DNA of 64,000 nucleotides from Myxococcales bacterium (GCA_016706545.1 JADJJK010000010.1:62001-126000), one strand, 5' to 3'. Shown: positions 29,748 through 39,094, counted from the first letter of the stretch. Translations and numbers: made by a program. Notes: generated from the letters alone by a model not told the origin.

Positions 29748-30389
29748 GTGACGCAGGAAGACGATCTGGCGCTTCTGGATCGGTGGTGCGCGGGAGATCT
29801 CGCCGCCGGGGGAGCGCTCTTTGAGCGGTACTTCGCGCCGGTGCATCGCTTCTTTCGCAGCAAGGTGGAGGGCGACGTCGAGGACCTGGTGCAGGAGACG
29901 TTCCTGGCGTGCGTGCGCGAGCGGGACCGCTTTCAGCGCAAGAGCAGCTTCCGCACGTACCTCTTCGCGGTGGCCCGGTACATGCTGTTTGGCCACTGGC
30001 GAAAGGCGCAGCGGCAAGGGGAGAAGCTCGACTTCGAGGCGGTGTCGCTGGCCTCGCTGAGCACGAGCGCAGGCAGCCGGCTGGCCCGCCACGGCGAGCG
30101 CGCGCGTTTGCTCGACGCCTTGCGCGAGCTGCCGCTCGAGCAGCAGCTCTTGCTGGAGCTGCACTACTGGGAGGAGCTGGAGGGCGAGCAGCTCGCCGAG
30201 GTGTTCGAGATCGAGCCGGCCACCACGCGCAGCCGGCTGTTTCGCGCGCGCCATGCGCTGCGGCAGCGCCTGGAGCAAGGTGGCGAGCCGGCGGCGGGCG
30301 GGCCGGTCGATGAGCGGCTCGATGCGTGGGCGCGCTCGCTGCGGCCAGCAGGCCGCCCGGGTGAAGCGATCCCCGGAATCGAAGAATGA
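29748..30389 (+). CDS. ECF-type RNA polymerase sigma factor
   Basis: GTG 29748 gives 213 residues (VTQEDDLALLDRWCAGDLAAG). Region 2 reads LFERYFAPVHRFFRSKVEGDVEDLVQETFLACVRERDRF, with the FRTYLFAVARYMLFGHWRK promoter-melting segment. Region 4 reads LRELPLEQQLLLELHYWEELEGEQLAEVFEIEPATTRSRLFRARHALRQRL, a helix-turn-helix for the -35 element. No anti-sigma factor gene is adjacent. The next gene, a secreted ADYC-type protein, begins 40 bp downstream behind an ECF-like promoter, so this sigma factor is the simplest candidate to transcribe it. The 25 C-terminal residues are unstructured. Confidence 0.92.
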   Translation: MTQEDDLALLDRWCAGDLAAGGALFERYFAPVHRFFRSKVEGDVEDLVQETFLACVRERDRFQRKSSFRTYLFAVARYMLFGHWRKAQRQGEKLDFEAVSLASLSTSAGSRLARHGERARLLDALRELPLEQQLLLELHYWEELEGEQLAEVFEIEPATTRSRLFRARHALRQRLEQGGEPAAGGPVDERLDAWARSLRPAGRPGEAIPGIEE

Positions 30390-30392
30390 TCC

Positions 30393-30419
30393 GGAACGCT
30401 CCGGCTCTTGCAGACACTA
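30393..30419 (+). promoter_or_regulatory. ECF-type promoter upstream of the ADYC gene
   Basis: GGAACGCT (30393-30400), 12 nt, GACACTA (30413-30419). GGAAC is the usual -35 core of ECF sigma factors. The same two blocks at the same spacing recur at 34612-34638. The -10 block ends 10 nt before ATG 30430, so the transcript would be leaderless or nearly so. Confidence 0.6.
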
Positions 30420-30429
30420 ACGGGATGTC

Positions 30430-31734
30430 ATGAAGCAACATTCGTGGGCAATGCGCGCAGGGCTGGCGGCGGTCGCGGTGGCGGCCGCCGCAGGGACCGC
30501 TTCGGCCGTGGGAGCAGAAGAAGGCGAGACCTGCTCGCCGTGGGGCTGTGGCAGCAACACCCCCGTCCTCTGGGGAATCCCCATCGTCGGGCTCAACCTG
30601 GACGGCGTGGCCAACGCCGACGGGGTGAAGCTCGACCGGCGCCTGTGGAAGCCAGAGGCAGGCGGGCTGCGCGACACCGGGTGCGTGCTCGAGGTGCGCG
30701 ACGGGAGCCTCGCCGCGGGGAGCCCGCCGGGCGGCAAGTGCCTCTCCTCGGTGATCGGGCTGGTGTTCTCGCTGCAGGTCCCGCGGTCCAAGGGGTGTGA
30801 CCAGAAGCTCATCGAGGTGAAGGTGCGCATCGCCGCCAGCGGCGAGGTCGCCTCGTGGGACCTCGACGCGAGAGCCGCGGCGGTCCCCACCTACCGGCTG
30901 GTCTGGCACGATCTGCACGCCGCGCGCGAGGTGCTGGCCGCGAGCGACGAGGTGCTGGAGCCGCGCGAGGACGAGTCGGTGTGCCCGATGCGTCAGGCCT
31001 CCTGGATGGAGGCGTGGCAGACCCACACCAGCGTCTGGCAGTTCTCTCCCATCGCCCAGCCGGTCGCCAGGCAGCGGTTCGTGCCGATCTCCCCGAAGTC
31101 TCCTTGGTTTGCGAAGACCGACCATCTGCTCGTCATGCAGGGCGAGACGTACACGAAGGACTCCTCCATCGACCCCGCGCGCCGTGGAGATCGCTGGTTC
31201 AACTTTGGGTGCGCGGGCACGGCGATCGCCAAGCTCCGCTTGCTCGGGTACGAGCCGCTCCGCACGGGGACCGGCAGCGCCGACGAGCGGCAGGCGGCGT
31301 TGAAGATGATCACCGCGCGCTATCGCGGCGTGCGCTCGTACACCTCTGGCGGGGTTGCCGTGGTGTGGAAGCACAAGAGCAACAAGCGGATCGCCGGGCA
31401 GCCCGCGCCTGAGTCGCTCGGTTCGTCCGGGCGCAGCTTGCTGCTCGAGAGCCACTGGGGCGCGGCAGGCGCGCGGTGCCTCTCTCATCGGCGGACCTGG
31501 TTTGCGCTCATCGCCAGCGCCAAGGACTTCTCGGCGGCGTTGGACCGCGCGTTGCCCGAGGTCTCGTCACACACCAGGGAGTCCCTGCTCATGCGGCACG
31601 GCTCCGTCGACTACCTCGGCGCGGAGCAACGTTCGCTGGAGGAGCTGCGTGAGCGGGGCCTGCCGACCTGCGAGGCGACCCCTGCGGGAGACGCACCCTG
31701 GACGACGTACGTGGTGCGCCACGCCCATCCCTGA
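30430..31734 (+). CDS. Secreted ADYC-domain-like protein
   Basis: The 434-residue protein has a signal peptide (residues 1 to about 29, ending TASAVGAEE). A GCGSNTP(V)LWG motif and LNLDGVANADGV stretch follow, typical of secreted myxobacterial ADYC-domain proteins. The family motif region is recognisable as AALKMITARYRGVRSYTSGG. Where relatives have Ala-Asp-Tyr-Cys followed by Gly-Asp-Gly, this copy has Ala-Arg-Tyr-Arg, so the name-giving cysteine is lost. The C-terminal 110 residues are without match. Function of the family is unknown. The gene follows an ECF sigma factor and has an ECF-type promoter in the gap. Family assignment is from memory of the motif and is moderately sure. Confidence 0.65.
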   Translation: MKQHSWAMRAGLAAVAVAAAAGTASAVGAEEGETCSPWGCGSNTPVLWGIPIVGLNLDGVANADGVKLDRRLWKPEAGGLRDTGCVLEVRDGSLAAGSPPGGKCLSSVIGLVFSLQVPRSKGCDQKLIEVKVRIAASGEVASWDLDARAAAVPTYRLVWHDLHAAREVLAASDEVLEPREDESVCPMRQASWMEAWQTHTSVWQFSPIAQPVARQRFVPISPKSPWFAKTDHLLVMQGETYTKDSSIDPARRGDRWFNFGCAGTAIAKLRLLGYEPLRTGTGSADERQAALKMITARYRGVRSYTSGGVAVVWKHKSNKRIAGQPAPESLGSSGRSLLLESHWGAAGARCLSHRRTWFALIASAKDFSAALDRALPEVSSHTRESLLMRHGSVDYLGAEQRSLEELRERGLPTCEATPAGDAPWTTYVVRHAHP

Positions 31735-31748
31735 GCGCTGGGCGCGCT
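31734..31748. terminator. Small hairpin over two convergent stops
   Basis: AGCGC, loop TGGGC, GCGCT lies across the junction of the ADYC gene and the convergent kinase gene. The stem is only 5 bp with no T tract, so it is a weak candidate. Confidence 0.3.
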
Positions 31749-33945
31749 AGCGTGGACCGCCTAGCTCGGCGAGGCGCGCGTGCGCGCGGGCGAGGTAGAG
31801 GCGATGCTCGGAGTCCTCGGTGATGCGGCTGGCCTCCTCGAACACCGGGATCGCCGCCGTCAGCTCGGCGAGCGCCTGGTCGCGCTGCGCAAAGGGGCGG
31901 GAGCTGGCCAGCCCGAGCCTGGCCACCGCCGCGCTGGTACGTTGCCACCAGGCTTGTCCAGCGCTGGCCGCGAGCGCTTGGGTGAACGCTCCCAGCGCGC
32001 TGGCGCGGTCTGCGCGTTCGAGCGCGGCGAACCCGGCGGCGAGCTGACCCTGGACGAAGAGGCCGCGCAGCGCCGCAGCGCCCGCCAGCGCGCTCGCCGC
32101 CTGGAACGTGGCGGCGGCGGCGGGGTCGCGCTGTGCTGACTCGAGCAGCCCTTGCTGCATGGCGCAGTGCAGGCGCAGCTTGTGCGCGCTGGGGAGATGC
32201 GCTGCGTAGCCCTGGCACGCGGCGCGTACCAGCGGCAGCGCGCGCGCCGGATCATGCGTGTACTTGCCCAGCGCGAGCAGCGCCTCCAGCGTGGCCGGGT
32301 GCTCGTCGCCGAGTCGTCGCTGGCGGCGCTCCCAGGCGCGGCGTGCGGCCGCCTCTCGGGCCGCCGCTTCGGAGGTCACCATGGCCAGGTTGGCGTCGAT
32401 GGCCACCAACTCCAGATCTGGCTCCTTCACCTCGGTGAGCGCCGCTTGCGCCTGCGCGAAGAGCGCCGCCGCGCTCGGGCGCTGGCCGCGCGCCATCTGC
32501 ACCACGCCGAGGTTGTTGAGCAGCAGCGGGCGCGCGAAGGCGTCGCCGCGCAGGTTGCGGCTCAGCGGCTCGAGGACCTCGGCTTGCCGCACCAGGCCGG
32601 GCAGATCGTCGCCCATCATCGCCTGCGCATACACGCGGCGAGCGGCCGCTTCGACCGCGGCGGCGTGGAGCCCCAGCGCCAGCGCGTGCTGCTCGGTGGC
32701 GGCCAGCGCTCGCGCCGCCTCGGGATACGCGCCGCGCTGCAGCAGCAGGCGCGCCTCCGCCAGCGCGAGCTCGATGCCGAGCGGCGGATACCCGATGGCC
32801 TCGGCCGGCGCGCGCAGCGCGCGCACGCGCTCGAGCGCGCGCTCCCCGTGCCCGCCGTGCTCGAGCGCCACCGCCTCCGCGAGCCGCAGCCGCAGCGCCG
32901 CCACCGCGCGCCGCTCCTGCGCGGTCGCCGGCGGCTCGGCGATGGCGTTGAGCACCTCGAGGTCGGCGCAGTCTTCCAGCGCCGGCAGGCGCGCGGTCAC
33001 TTCGCGCACGCGCGTCGCCGTCTCACCATCGACGCGCCGGATGGCCTCGAGCCCGCCGGCCAGCGCGTCCCTCCGGCGCTGCAGGCACAGCATGCGGCGG
33101 TCCAGGAGCGCGGCTGACTGCGCGCCCCGGCGATGGTCGCGGCAGGCGGCCTGGTGCTGGACTTGCCAGCTTCGCTGGTATCCGTCGAGGTCGGCGCGCA
33201 CCTCGGCCTGCAGCCGCGGCGAGACCCCGACCGCCGTCAGCGCCGACATCGCGGCGGTCAGCGCCGCCGGGCGCCAGGCCAGCGCCTGCCTGGCGTCCTC
33301 GGCGCTGCAGGGCTCGGCGCTCGTCGCGCGCGCGGCCCACAGGCTGGCGCCAGCCACGAGCACGACGCCCACGCTCGACGGCAGTGCCCAGCGCCGCCAG
33401 CTTCGGTCGCGGCCGAGCTCGTGAAGCAGCGCGTCCATCGAAGGGAAGCGCGCGTCCGGCTCGAGCGCGAGGCCGCGCACCAGCGCCGCGCGGAGCCAGC
33501 CCGGCGCTCCGCTCGCGGCGGCCGGCGGGCTCATCCGGCGAGCGCGCATGCTCGCCAGCAGCTCGTCGACGTTCAGGCCGGGGTAGGGCGCCACGTCGAA
33601 GAGCGCGCGGTGGAGCGCCACGCAGAACGCGAACTGATCTGCCGCGGCGGTGGCGACGCCACCTGCGAGCTGCTCTGGCGCCATGAAGCCCAGCGTGCCC
33701 AGGCGCTCGCCGGCCGCGGTGAGCTCCTGCGGCGGCGCCGCGGTCGGGTCGGCGCGGCCGTCGCGTTCGTCGGGGCCGTCGCGGCCGTCGGGCTCGTCGC
33801 GGCCGTCGCGGCCGTCGGGGCCGGCGCTGTCGTCGGGGCCGGCGCTGTCGTCGGGGCCGGCGCTGTCGTCGGGGCCGGCGCTGTCGTCGGGGCCGTCGCG
33901 GCCGTCGCGGCGGGCGGCTCGCTGGCCGTCGCGGCCGGCGGCGCG
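31747..33945 (-). CDS. Ser/Thr kinase, 3' part: activation-loop end, TM helix, TPR-like domain
   Basis: This frame is open from 34149 but only makes sense below about 33945. It begins in an Asp/Gly/Ser-rich repeat, then gives GTLGFMAPEQLAGG (the kinase APE motif), DQFAFCVALHRALF and the C-lobe. A transmembrane helix follows (WALPSSVGVVLVAGASLWAA), and about 500 residues of helical TPR-like repeats end in YLARAHARLAELGGPR. It is the second half of the kinase beginning at 34547. In myxobacteria such receptors are common: kinase inside, TPR sensor after the membrane helix. The region from 34149 to 33945 in this frame is only the kinase N-lobe read out of frame. Confidence 0.8.
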   Translation of the reverse strand, partial: RAAGRDGQRAARRDGRDGPDDSAGPDDSAGPDDSAGPDDSAGPDGRDGRDEPDGRDGPDERDGRADPTAAPPQELTAAGERLGTLGFMAPEQLAGGVATAAADQFAFCVALHRALFDVAPYPGLNVDELLASMRARRMSPPAAASGAPGWLRAALVRGLALEPDARFPSMDALLHELGRDRSWRRWALPSSVGVVLVAGASLWAARATSAEPCSAEDARQALAWRPAALTAAMSALTAVGVSPRLQAEVRADLDGYQRSWQVQHQAACRDHRRGAQSAALLDRRMLCLQRRRDALAGGLEAIRRVDGETATRVREVTARLPALEDCADLEVLNAIAEPPATAQERRAVAALRLRLAEAVALEHGGHGERALERVRALRAPAEAIGYPPLGIELALAEARLLLQRGAYPEAARALAATEQHALALGLHAAAVEAAARRVYAQAMMGDDLPGLVRQAEVLEPLSRNLRGDAFARPLLLNNLGVVQMARGQRPSAAALFAQAQAALTEVKEPDLELVAIDANLAMVTSEAAAREAAARRAWERRQRRLGDEHPATLEALLALGKYTHDPARALPLVRAACQGYAAHLPSAHKLRLHCAMQQGLLESAQRDPAAAATFQAASALAGAAALRGLFVQGQLAAGFAALERADRASALGAFTQALAASAGQAWWQRTSAAVARLGLASSRPFAQRDQALAELTAAIPVFEEASRITEDSEHRLYLARAHARLAELGGPR

Positions 33946-34547
33946 AGCTTGGCCAGCCCGAAATCGAGCACGCGCACGCGCCCATCTCGCCCGACGATGA
34001 CGTTGTGTGGCTTGAAGTCGCGATGCACGATGCCGAGCGCGTGCGCCGCCGCCAGGCCGCGCCCTGCGGCCAGGTAGGTCACCAGCAGCTCGCGCCACGA
34101 CCGTCGCTGCGCGAGCTGCCACTGCGCCAGCGTCTGCCCCTGCACCCACTCCATGACCAGCACGACGTGGTCGCCGAACCGCAGCGCGTCGTGTACCGGG
34201 ACCACGTTTGGGTGGTCGATGCGGGCCAGCGCCCGCGCCTCGGCGAGCAGCCGTGCCTGCGCCTCTTCGGTCGCGAGCACCTCGCCATGCAGGACCTTGA
34301 GCGCCACGCGGCGATCGAGCTCCGGATCGTACGCGGTGTAGACCGAGCCCATGCCGCCGGCCGCGACCGGGCCGATCAGCACGAAGCGCCCCACCTTGGC
34401 CGCCTGGGACGCTCCAAACAGCTTGCTCGCCACCGCGGCGCGTGACAGCTCGAGCTCGAGCGGGTCTGCGCCGCTGGGCAGGGCGCGCAGCGCCGGTCCG
34501 AGGCTGTGAAGCCCGGGCGGCTGCGGACCAGGAGCGTCGGCCGTCAT
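33573..34547 (-). CDS. Ser/Thr protein kinase, N-terminal part (frame broken in the activation loop)
   Basis: ATG 34547 begins a Hanks-type kinase: glycine loop GPVAAGGMGSVYTAYD, ATP lysine VALKVLHGE, helix-C EARALARIDHPNVVPVHD, catalytic loop HRDFKPHNVIV and DFGLAKL. Directly after DFG comes a Pro/Thr/Ala repeat encoded by an 18-bp microsatellite. The APE motif and C-lobe are found only in another frame (see 31747-33945). The reading from about 33740 to the stop at 33573 is therefore nonsense. DFG and APE are about 95 codons apart, against about 25-30 in normal kinases. The kinase is divergent from an ECF sigma gene and may act in the same pathway. Confidence 0.85.
   Translation of the reverse strand: MTADAPGPQPPGLHSLGPALRALPSGADPLELELSRAAVASKLFGASQAAKVGRFVLIGPVAAGGMGSVYTAYDPELDRRVALKVLHGEVLATEEAQARLLAEARALARIDHPNVVPVHDALRFGDHVVLVMEWVQGQTLAQWQLAQRRSWRELLVTYLAAGRGLAAAHALGIVHRDFKPHNVIVGRDGRVRVLDFGLAKLAPPAATASEPPAATAATAPTTAPAPTTAPAPTTAPAPTTAPAPTAATAATSPTAATAPTNATAAPTRPRRRRRSSPRPASAWARWASWRQSSSQVASPPPRQISSRSAWRSTARSSTWRPTPA
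33760..33945. repeat. 18-bp and 9-bp repeats inside the kinase activation loop
   Basis: Four exact copies of ggggccggcgctgtcgtc (about 33817-33892) are flanked by many gcggccgtc/gggccgtcg units. The array lies between the DFG and APE codons of the kinase and holds the frame break. Confidence 0.88.
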
Positions 34548-34611
34548 CGCGCGACCCTATGTTCCTTCGCCTCGCAGCTCAAGAGGCGAAGCCTCGGTCG
34601 TCGTTTGTTCC

Positions 34612-34638
34612 GGAACGCTTCGAGGCCTCGCGACACTA
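34612..34638 (+). promoter_or_regulatory. ECF-type promoter upstream of the second sigma gene
   Basis: GGAACGCT (34612-34619), 12 nt, GACACTA (34632-34638). The blocks and spacing are identical to the site at 30393-30419. It points to the sigma gene at 34712, leaving a leader of about 65 nt. Confidence 0.6.
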
Positions 34639-34711
34639 CCGAGAGGTCGGGCTGATGGGACCGCGATGAGCGCGGTCGCGTCTTTCGGCGAGCCTTTGCA
34701 AGGATGGGTCC

Positions 34712-35395
34712 ATGTCTGGTGTCGATTCTCACGGCGCGCAGCGCTCGGTCGACGTCGCATCGAGCAGTCGAGCTGCGCGCGCTCGCGCGTCGCGCGTGCA
34801 GGGCGCGGTTGGAGGGAGCTATCTCCGCTCGACCCAGTCCATCGATGCCTCGCTTCCCTCGCGAGGGCCGTCGCCGCAGGATCGCGCCCCGCAGGTCGCC
34901 GCGCCGGCGTTGAGCGCCGAGCTACGCGAGTCCTGGAAGTACCTGGTCGCGCTGGCGCGCCGCTTCGGCCGCGGCGGCCTCGATCCCGAAGATCTCGCCC
35001 AGGATGTGTTCGAGCGCTGGCTGCGCGCCGCGCCTGGGCTGGCGCCGTCCATCCGCCCGCGCGCCTGGATGACGGTGGTCCTGCGCAACCTCGCCATCGA
35101 CCGGGTGCGGCGCCGTCGAGCCGCTCCGGAACTTCTGGCTGACTGCGCGCGCGTGCCGGCGAACGACGGGGAAGCGGCGCCGTGGTGGCGCGAGCTCAAC
35201 CTCGTCGAGGTCTCCGCTGCGCTGGAGGAGTTGCCCCCTGCGCTGCGCACCACCTTCGTGCTCTTCGAGGTCGAGGACAAGACCTACGACCAGATCGCCC
35301 AGGAGCTGCAGATCTCCAAGAGCACGGTCGGGGTCCGGGTGCTCCGCGCCCGGCGCCGACTCAAGGCGCTGCTGAGCGCGCGCCGCGCGTGCTGA
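34712..35395 (+). CDS. ECF-type RNA polymerase sigma factor
   Basis: ATG 34712 follows AAGGA at a suitable distance and gives 227 residues. The first 65 are a disordered Ser/Arg/Ala extension unusual for the family. Region 2 follows: SWKYLVALARRFGRGGLDPEDLAQDVFERWL, with RPRAWMTVVLRNLAIDRVRRRR. Region 4 is ALEELPPALRTTFVLFEVEDKTYDQIAQELQISKSTVGVRVLRARRRLKALL. No anti-sigma gene is adjacent. The gene is divergent from the Ser/Thr kinase. An ECF promoter lies upstream, identical in its two blocks to the one before the ADYC-type gene. This suggests autoregulation or a cascade with the sigma factor at 29748. Confidence 0.9.
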   Translation: MSGVDSHGAQRSVDVASSSRAARARASRVQGAVGGSYLRSTQSIDASLPSRGPSPQDRAPQVAAPALSAELRESWKYLVALARRFGRGGLDPEDLAQDVFERWLRAAPGLAPSIRPRAWMTVVLRNLAIDRVRRRRAAPELLADCARVPANDGEAAPWWRELNLVEVSAALEELPPALRTTFVLFEVEDKTYDQIAQELQISKSTVGVRVLRARRRLKALLSARRAC

Positions 35396-35400
35396 CTGGC

Positions 35401-35943
35401 TCACAGCGTGGTCAGGTGATACCCGAGCGTCGCCATGAGGCCCATGACGTCGCCGAGCTCGCCGACGTCGGGGAACAGCAGGTTGGCGCGCAGGTCGAGC
35501 TTGCCGGTGCGATAGCCGCCGCCCAGGGTCATGCCGAGGTTGGTGTCCGAGTCGCTCATCGACTGGCCGTTCACGTCGATGGAGATCCGCGACATGATGA
35601 AGCCAAGCTCGGCGCCGCCGTAGAGCTGGGCGTTGTCGTCGCCGGAGAAGTCGTAGCGCACGCCGCCGAGCAGCGGCAGCTCGCTGGAGGAGGAGTCCGC
35701 GCCGTTGTTCTCCTTGCTCAGGTGCTGGAGGTATCCGGCGCGGGCGGTGAGCGTGAGCTTGGGCCGCAGGGGCATCTCGAAGCGCGCAAGGGCGCCGATG
35801 CCCACGCCGGCGGCGTCGCCCCAGTCGCCGGTGGGCAGGGCCAGGCCGCCATCGATGCCGAGGGTCTTTGCGCCATCGGCGGCGGCGGTTCCGGCAGCGA
35901 GCAGGACGAGGAAGGAGCAGAGGGCAGCGCGTGACGTGAGCAT
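35401..35943 (-). CDS. Small outer-membrane beta-barrel protein
   Basis: ATG 35943 (MLTSRAALCSFLVLLAAGTAAADG) gives a clear signal peptide and 180 residues. The frame is open upstream but not protein-like. The mature part alternates hydrophobic and polar residues with aromatic/Gly turns (GIDGGLALPTGDWGDAAGVGIG, LGGVRYDFSGDDNAQLYGGAELG, GMTLGGGYRTGKLDLRANLL), like eight-stranded barrels of the OmpA-N/outer-membrane-beta-barrel type. It ends in a hydrophobic LGYHLTTL. It is convergent with the sigma gene (5 bp gap). Function is unknown; no porin- or adhesin-specific feature is seen. Confidence 0.75.
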   Translation of the reverse strand: MLTSRAALCSFLVLLAAGTAAADGAKTLGIDGGLALPTGDWGDAAGVGIGALARFEMPLRPKLTLTARAGYLQHLSKENNGADSSSSELPLLGGVRYDFSGDDNAQLYGGAELGFIMSRISIDVNGQSMSDSDTNLGMTLGGGYRTGKLDLRANLLFPDVGELGDVMGLMATLGYHLTTL

Positions 35944-36170
35944 GGTGGTCTCCAGGAAGAGGCTTGGGCCGAGGCTGGTCAGGCAGGTCGCGGGGTCGCG
36001 AGCTGGCGCCTGGCGGCGTGGGTGCTGTCTCCTGGAGCGGAGGCGGACCAAGGAGTCGCAAAGAAAGTGAAGGCTGGCGTCCTGGGGCCCATGGCGGTTC
36101 CCCAGTGCAACGGCGCTGGTCCGGCCGGTGCTGGGCTCGCCAGCGCGGCGGCTTCGCGGTACGAAAGGGC

Positions 36171-37148
<978 letters not shown>

Positions 37149-37202
37149 CGCGACGGGCGCGACCGGCGGCGCGGCGGTGCGTCCCGGCGCGGCCGGCGGG
37201 GA

Positions 37203-38144
37203 TCACACCAGTGGGATCCAGATCTCCGTGCGCAGCGCGTCGGGCGCCGTGTCCATGGGCGTGTTCAGGTACAGCTCGAAGCAAGGCGCGTCGCGCAGGC
37301 GCTCGCCGCTCTGCGGCAACCAGCCCTTGAAGATCTGATCGTAGCTGCGCTGGAGCTGCTGGTAGGGGCCCTGGTGCAGGAACACTGCGTAGCGCCCGCC
37401 GTCGAGGGTCTTGCAGCCGACCTCGCCCAGATCGCCGGTGGGCGTTCGCTCCGGTGGCACGGTCAGGCACGCATCATAGCGGAGCTTGCCGGCCTCGGTC
37501 ACCAGCGGGTCGTCATGCGAGACGCCGAGCATCTTGCTGCCGGGGCCGATGAGCCCGCGCGGCCCCGCGAACTGGCCAAGGGCGGCGAAGGCCGCGGCGG
37601 CGGCCTCCTGGTACGGGCCGATCCGGCGGACGTAGATCACGGGCATGGGATCGATGGTGCGAAGCTCTGGGGTCATGGTGGGGTCTCCGGTGAAGGTTTC
37701 GGTGAGCTCGAGCAAGCGAGCGCCGGGCCGGCGCTCGAACTGGGCTGCCTGGTGGGCTGCCTGGTGGGCTGGCCGATGGGGTGATGGACGCGCCGGCCGA
37801 TGCTGCGCCCGGTACTCCGAAGGGGGCACGCCAAAGTGCGCGACGAACGCGCGGGTGAAGGCCGAGGGCGTCTCGTAGCCGGCGGCGAGCGCGAGCTCGG
37901 TGATCGGGCTCGGCGTGTAGGTCAGATGCAACGCGGCGCGCTCGAGCCGCAAGCGGCGCACGTAGTCGCCCAGCGGCTCGCCGAGGAACGCGGTGAAGAT
38001 GCGGTGAAAGTGATACGGCGAGAAGCACGCCAGGTCGGCCAGGTCGGCCAGGCGCAGCGGGGTGTCCAGGTGCTGCTCGATGTGCAGGAGCACGCGGTTG
38101 AGCCGGCCTCGGTAGTCTCGCTCGGTGCTGGTCCGTTGCGCCAT
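37203..38144 (-). CDS. AraC-family regulator with GyrI-like domain
   Basis: The 313-residue protein begins with two helix-turn-helices of the AraC type (RLNRVLLHIEQHLDTPLRLADLADLACFSPYHFHRIF...GYETPSAFTRAFVAHFGVPPSEYR). A Pro/His/Ala linker follows, then a GyrI-like small-molecule binding domain (PELRTIDPMPVIYVRRIGPY, then YDACLTVPPERTP, GGRYAVFLHQGPYQQL, CFELYLNTP, EIWIPL). This Rob/BmrR-like arrangement is found in multidrug-responsive activators. An exporter of the TauE/SafE type lies just upstream on the same strand, but an effector link is not shown. Confidence 0.92.
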   Translation of the reverse strand: MAQRTSTERDYRGRLNRVLLHIEQHLDTPLRLADLADLACFSPYHFHRIFTAFLGEPLGDYVRRLRLERAALHLTYTPSPITELALAAGYETPSAFTRAFVAHFGVPPSEYRAQHRPARPSPHRPAHQAAHQAAQFERRPGARLLELTETFTGDPTMTPELRTIDPMPVIYVRRIGPYQEAAAAAFAALGQFAGPRGLIGPGSKMLGVSHDDPLVTEAGKLRYDACLTVPPERTPTGDLGEVGCKTLDGGRYAVFLHQGPYQQLQRSYDQIFKGWLPQSGERLRDAPCFELYLNTPMDTAPDALRTEIWIPLV

Positions 38145-38233
38145 GCCTCAGGGGTAGCCGGAGCGCCGCCTTCGCCGCTACTCCGCGCTTGCGGATTTGC
38201 CAGGCGCGCGGCGTGCGCCGCGGGTGGGCGACG

Positions 38234-38989
38234 CTACCAGCCGGAGAGGAGGTCGTAGCCGAGCTTGAGCACCAGGGTGGAGGACACCACCAGCACCATG
38301 GTGCGCACCAGGATGGCGCCGCGGTAGATGGCCAGGCGCGCGCCGATGAAGCCGCCGACGAGCTGGGCGACGGCCATGGGGAGGGCGATCGACCACACCA
38401 CCTTGCCCGCGACCGCGAAGCTCCCGGCGGCGGCCACGTTGGAGGCGAAGTTGACGACCTTGGCATCGGCGGTGGCGCCGCTGATGCTGCGACCGCAGAG
38501 CACGATGAAGCCGACGATGAGGAAGGTGCCGGTGCCGGGGCCAAAGAAGCCGTCGTAGCAACCGATGCCCAGAGACAGCGCCGCGGCGATCCACAGGTAG
38601 CGCGGGTGCAAGGCATCTTCGTCGCGGCTGGGCTTGCGCAGGAGCATCAACACCGCCGCCACGATGAGCAGGGCGATGACCACCGGGCGCAGCGCGCCAG
38701 GCGCCAGGTGCAAGACCAGGGTCACCCCCAGCATCGAGCCCGCGAAGGCCAGCGGGAAGTTGCGCACGGCGGCGCGCGCGTCCACCCTGCCGGCGCGCCA
38801 GAACGTGACCAGCGCGGCCAGCGTGCCCCACATGCTCTGCGCCTTGTTGGTGCCAAGCGCCAGGTGCGGCGGCAGGCCGCTGGCCAGGAGCGCCGGCACC
38901 GTGATGAGGCCGCCGCCGCCGGCGATGCCGTCTGCGATGCCCGCGCCCAGGCCCGCGACGACCAGCGCGATCAGGGTAGCGGTGGTCAT
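38234..38989 (-). CDS. TSUP (TauE/SafE) family transporter
   Basis: The 251-residue membrane protein has about eight hydrophobic helices. The N-terminal GAGIADGIAGGGGLITVPALLASGLPPHLALGTNKAQS is the TauE/SafE repeat motif, echoed in the second half by IGCYDGFFGPGTGTFLIVGFIVLCGRSISGATADAKVVNFASN. This inverted-repeat family exports sulfite, sulfoacetate and similar organic anions, or takes up sulfur compounds. The substrate here is unknown. It stands alone upstream of the AraC-type regulator on the same strand. Confidence 0.92.
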   Translation of the reverse strand: MTTATLIALVVAGLGAGIADGIAGGGGLITVPALLASGLPPHLALGTNKAQSMWGTLAALVTFWRAGRVDARAAVRNFPLAFAGSMLGVTLVLHLAPGALRPVVIALLIVAAVLMLLRKPSRDEDALHPRYLWIAAALSLGIGCYDGFFGPGTGTFLIVGFIVLCGRSISGATADAKVVNFASNVAAAGSFAVAGKVVWSIALPMAVAQLVGGFIGARLAIYRGAILVRTMVLVVSSTLVLKLGYDLLSGW

Positions 38990-39094
38990 GGAGGCTCGCT
39001 TATCGCATGCTTGCGCGCCCGGCGCGAGCGCGTGGGCAGCGAGTGAGCAGCGCCTGCGCGAGCGAGTGCGCAGCGCCGAGGCGGCGCCGCCGCG

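Noticed and set aside
33945..34149. N-terminus of the kinase 3' frame from ATG 34149
   Set aside because: It is the kinase N-lobe read out of frame (Arg/Ala/Gly-rich), not a real protein start.
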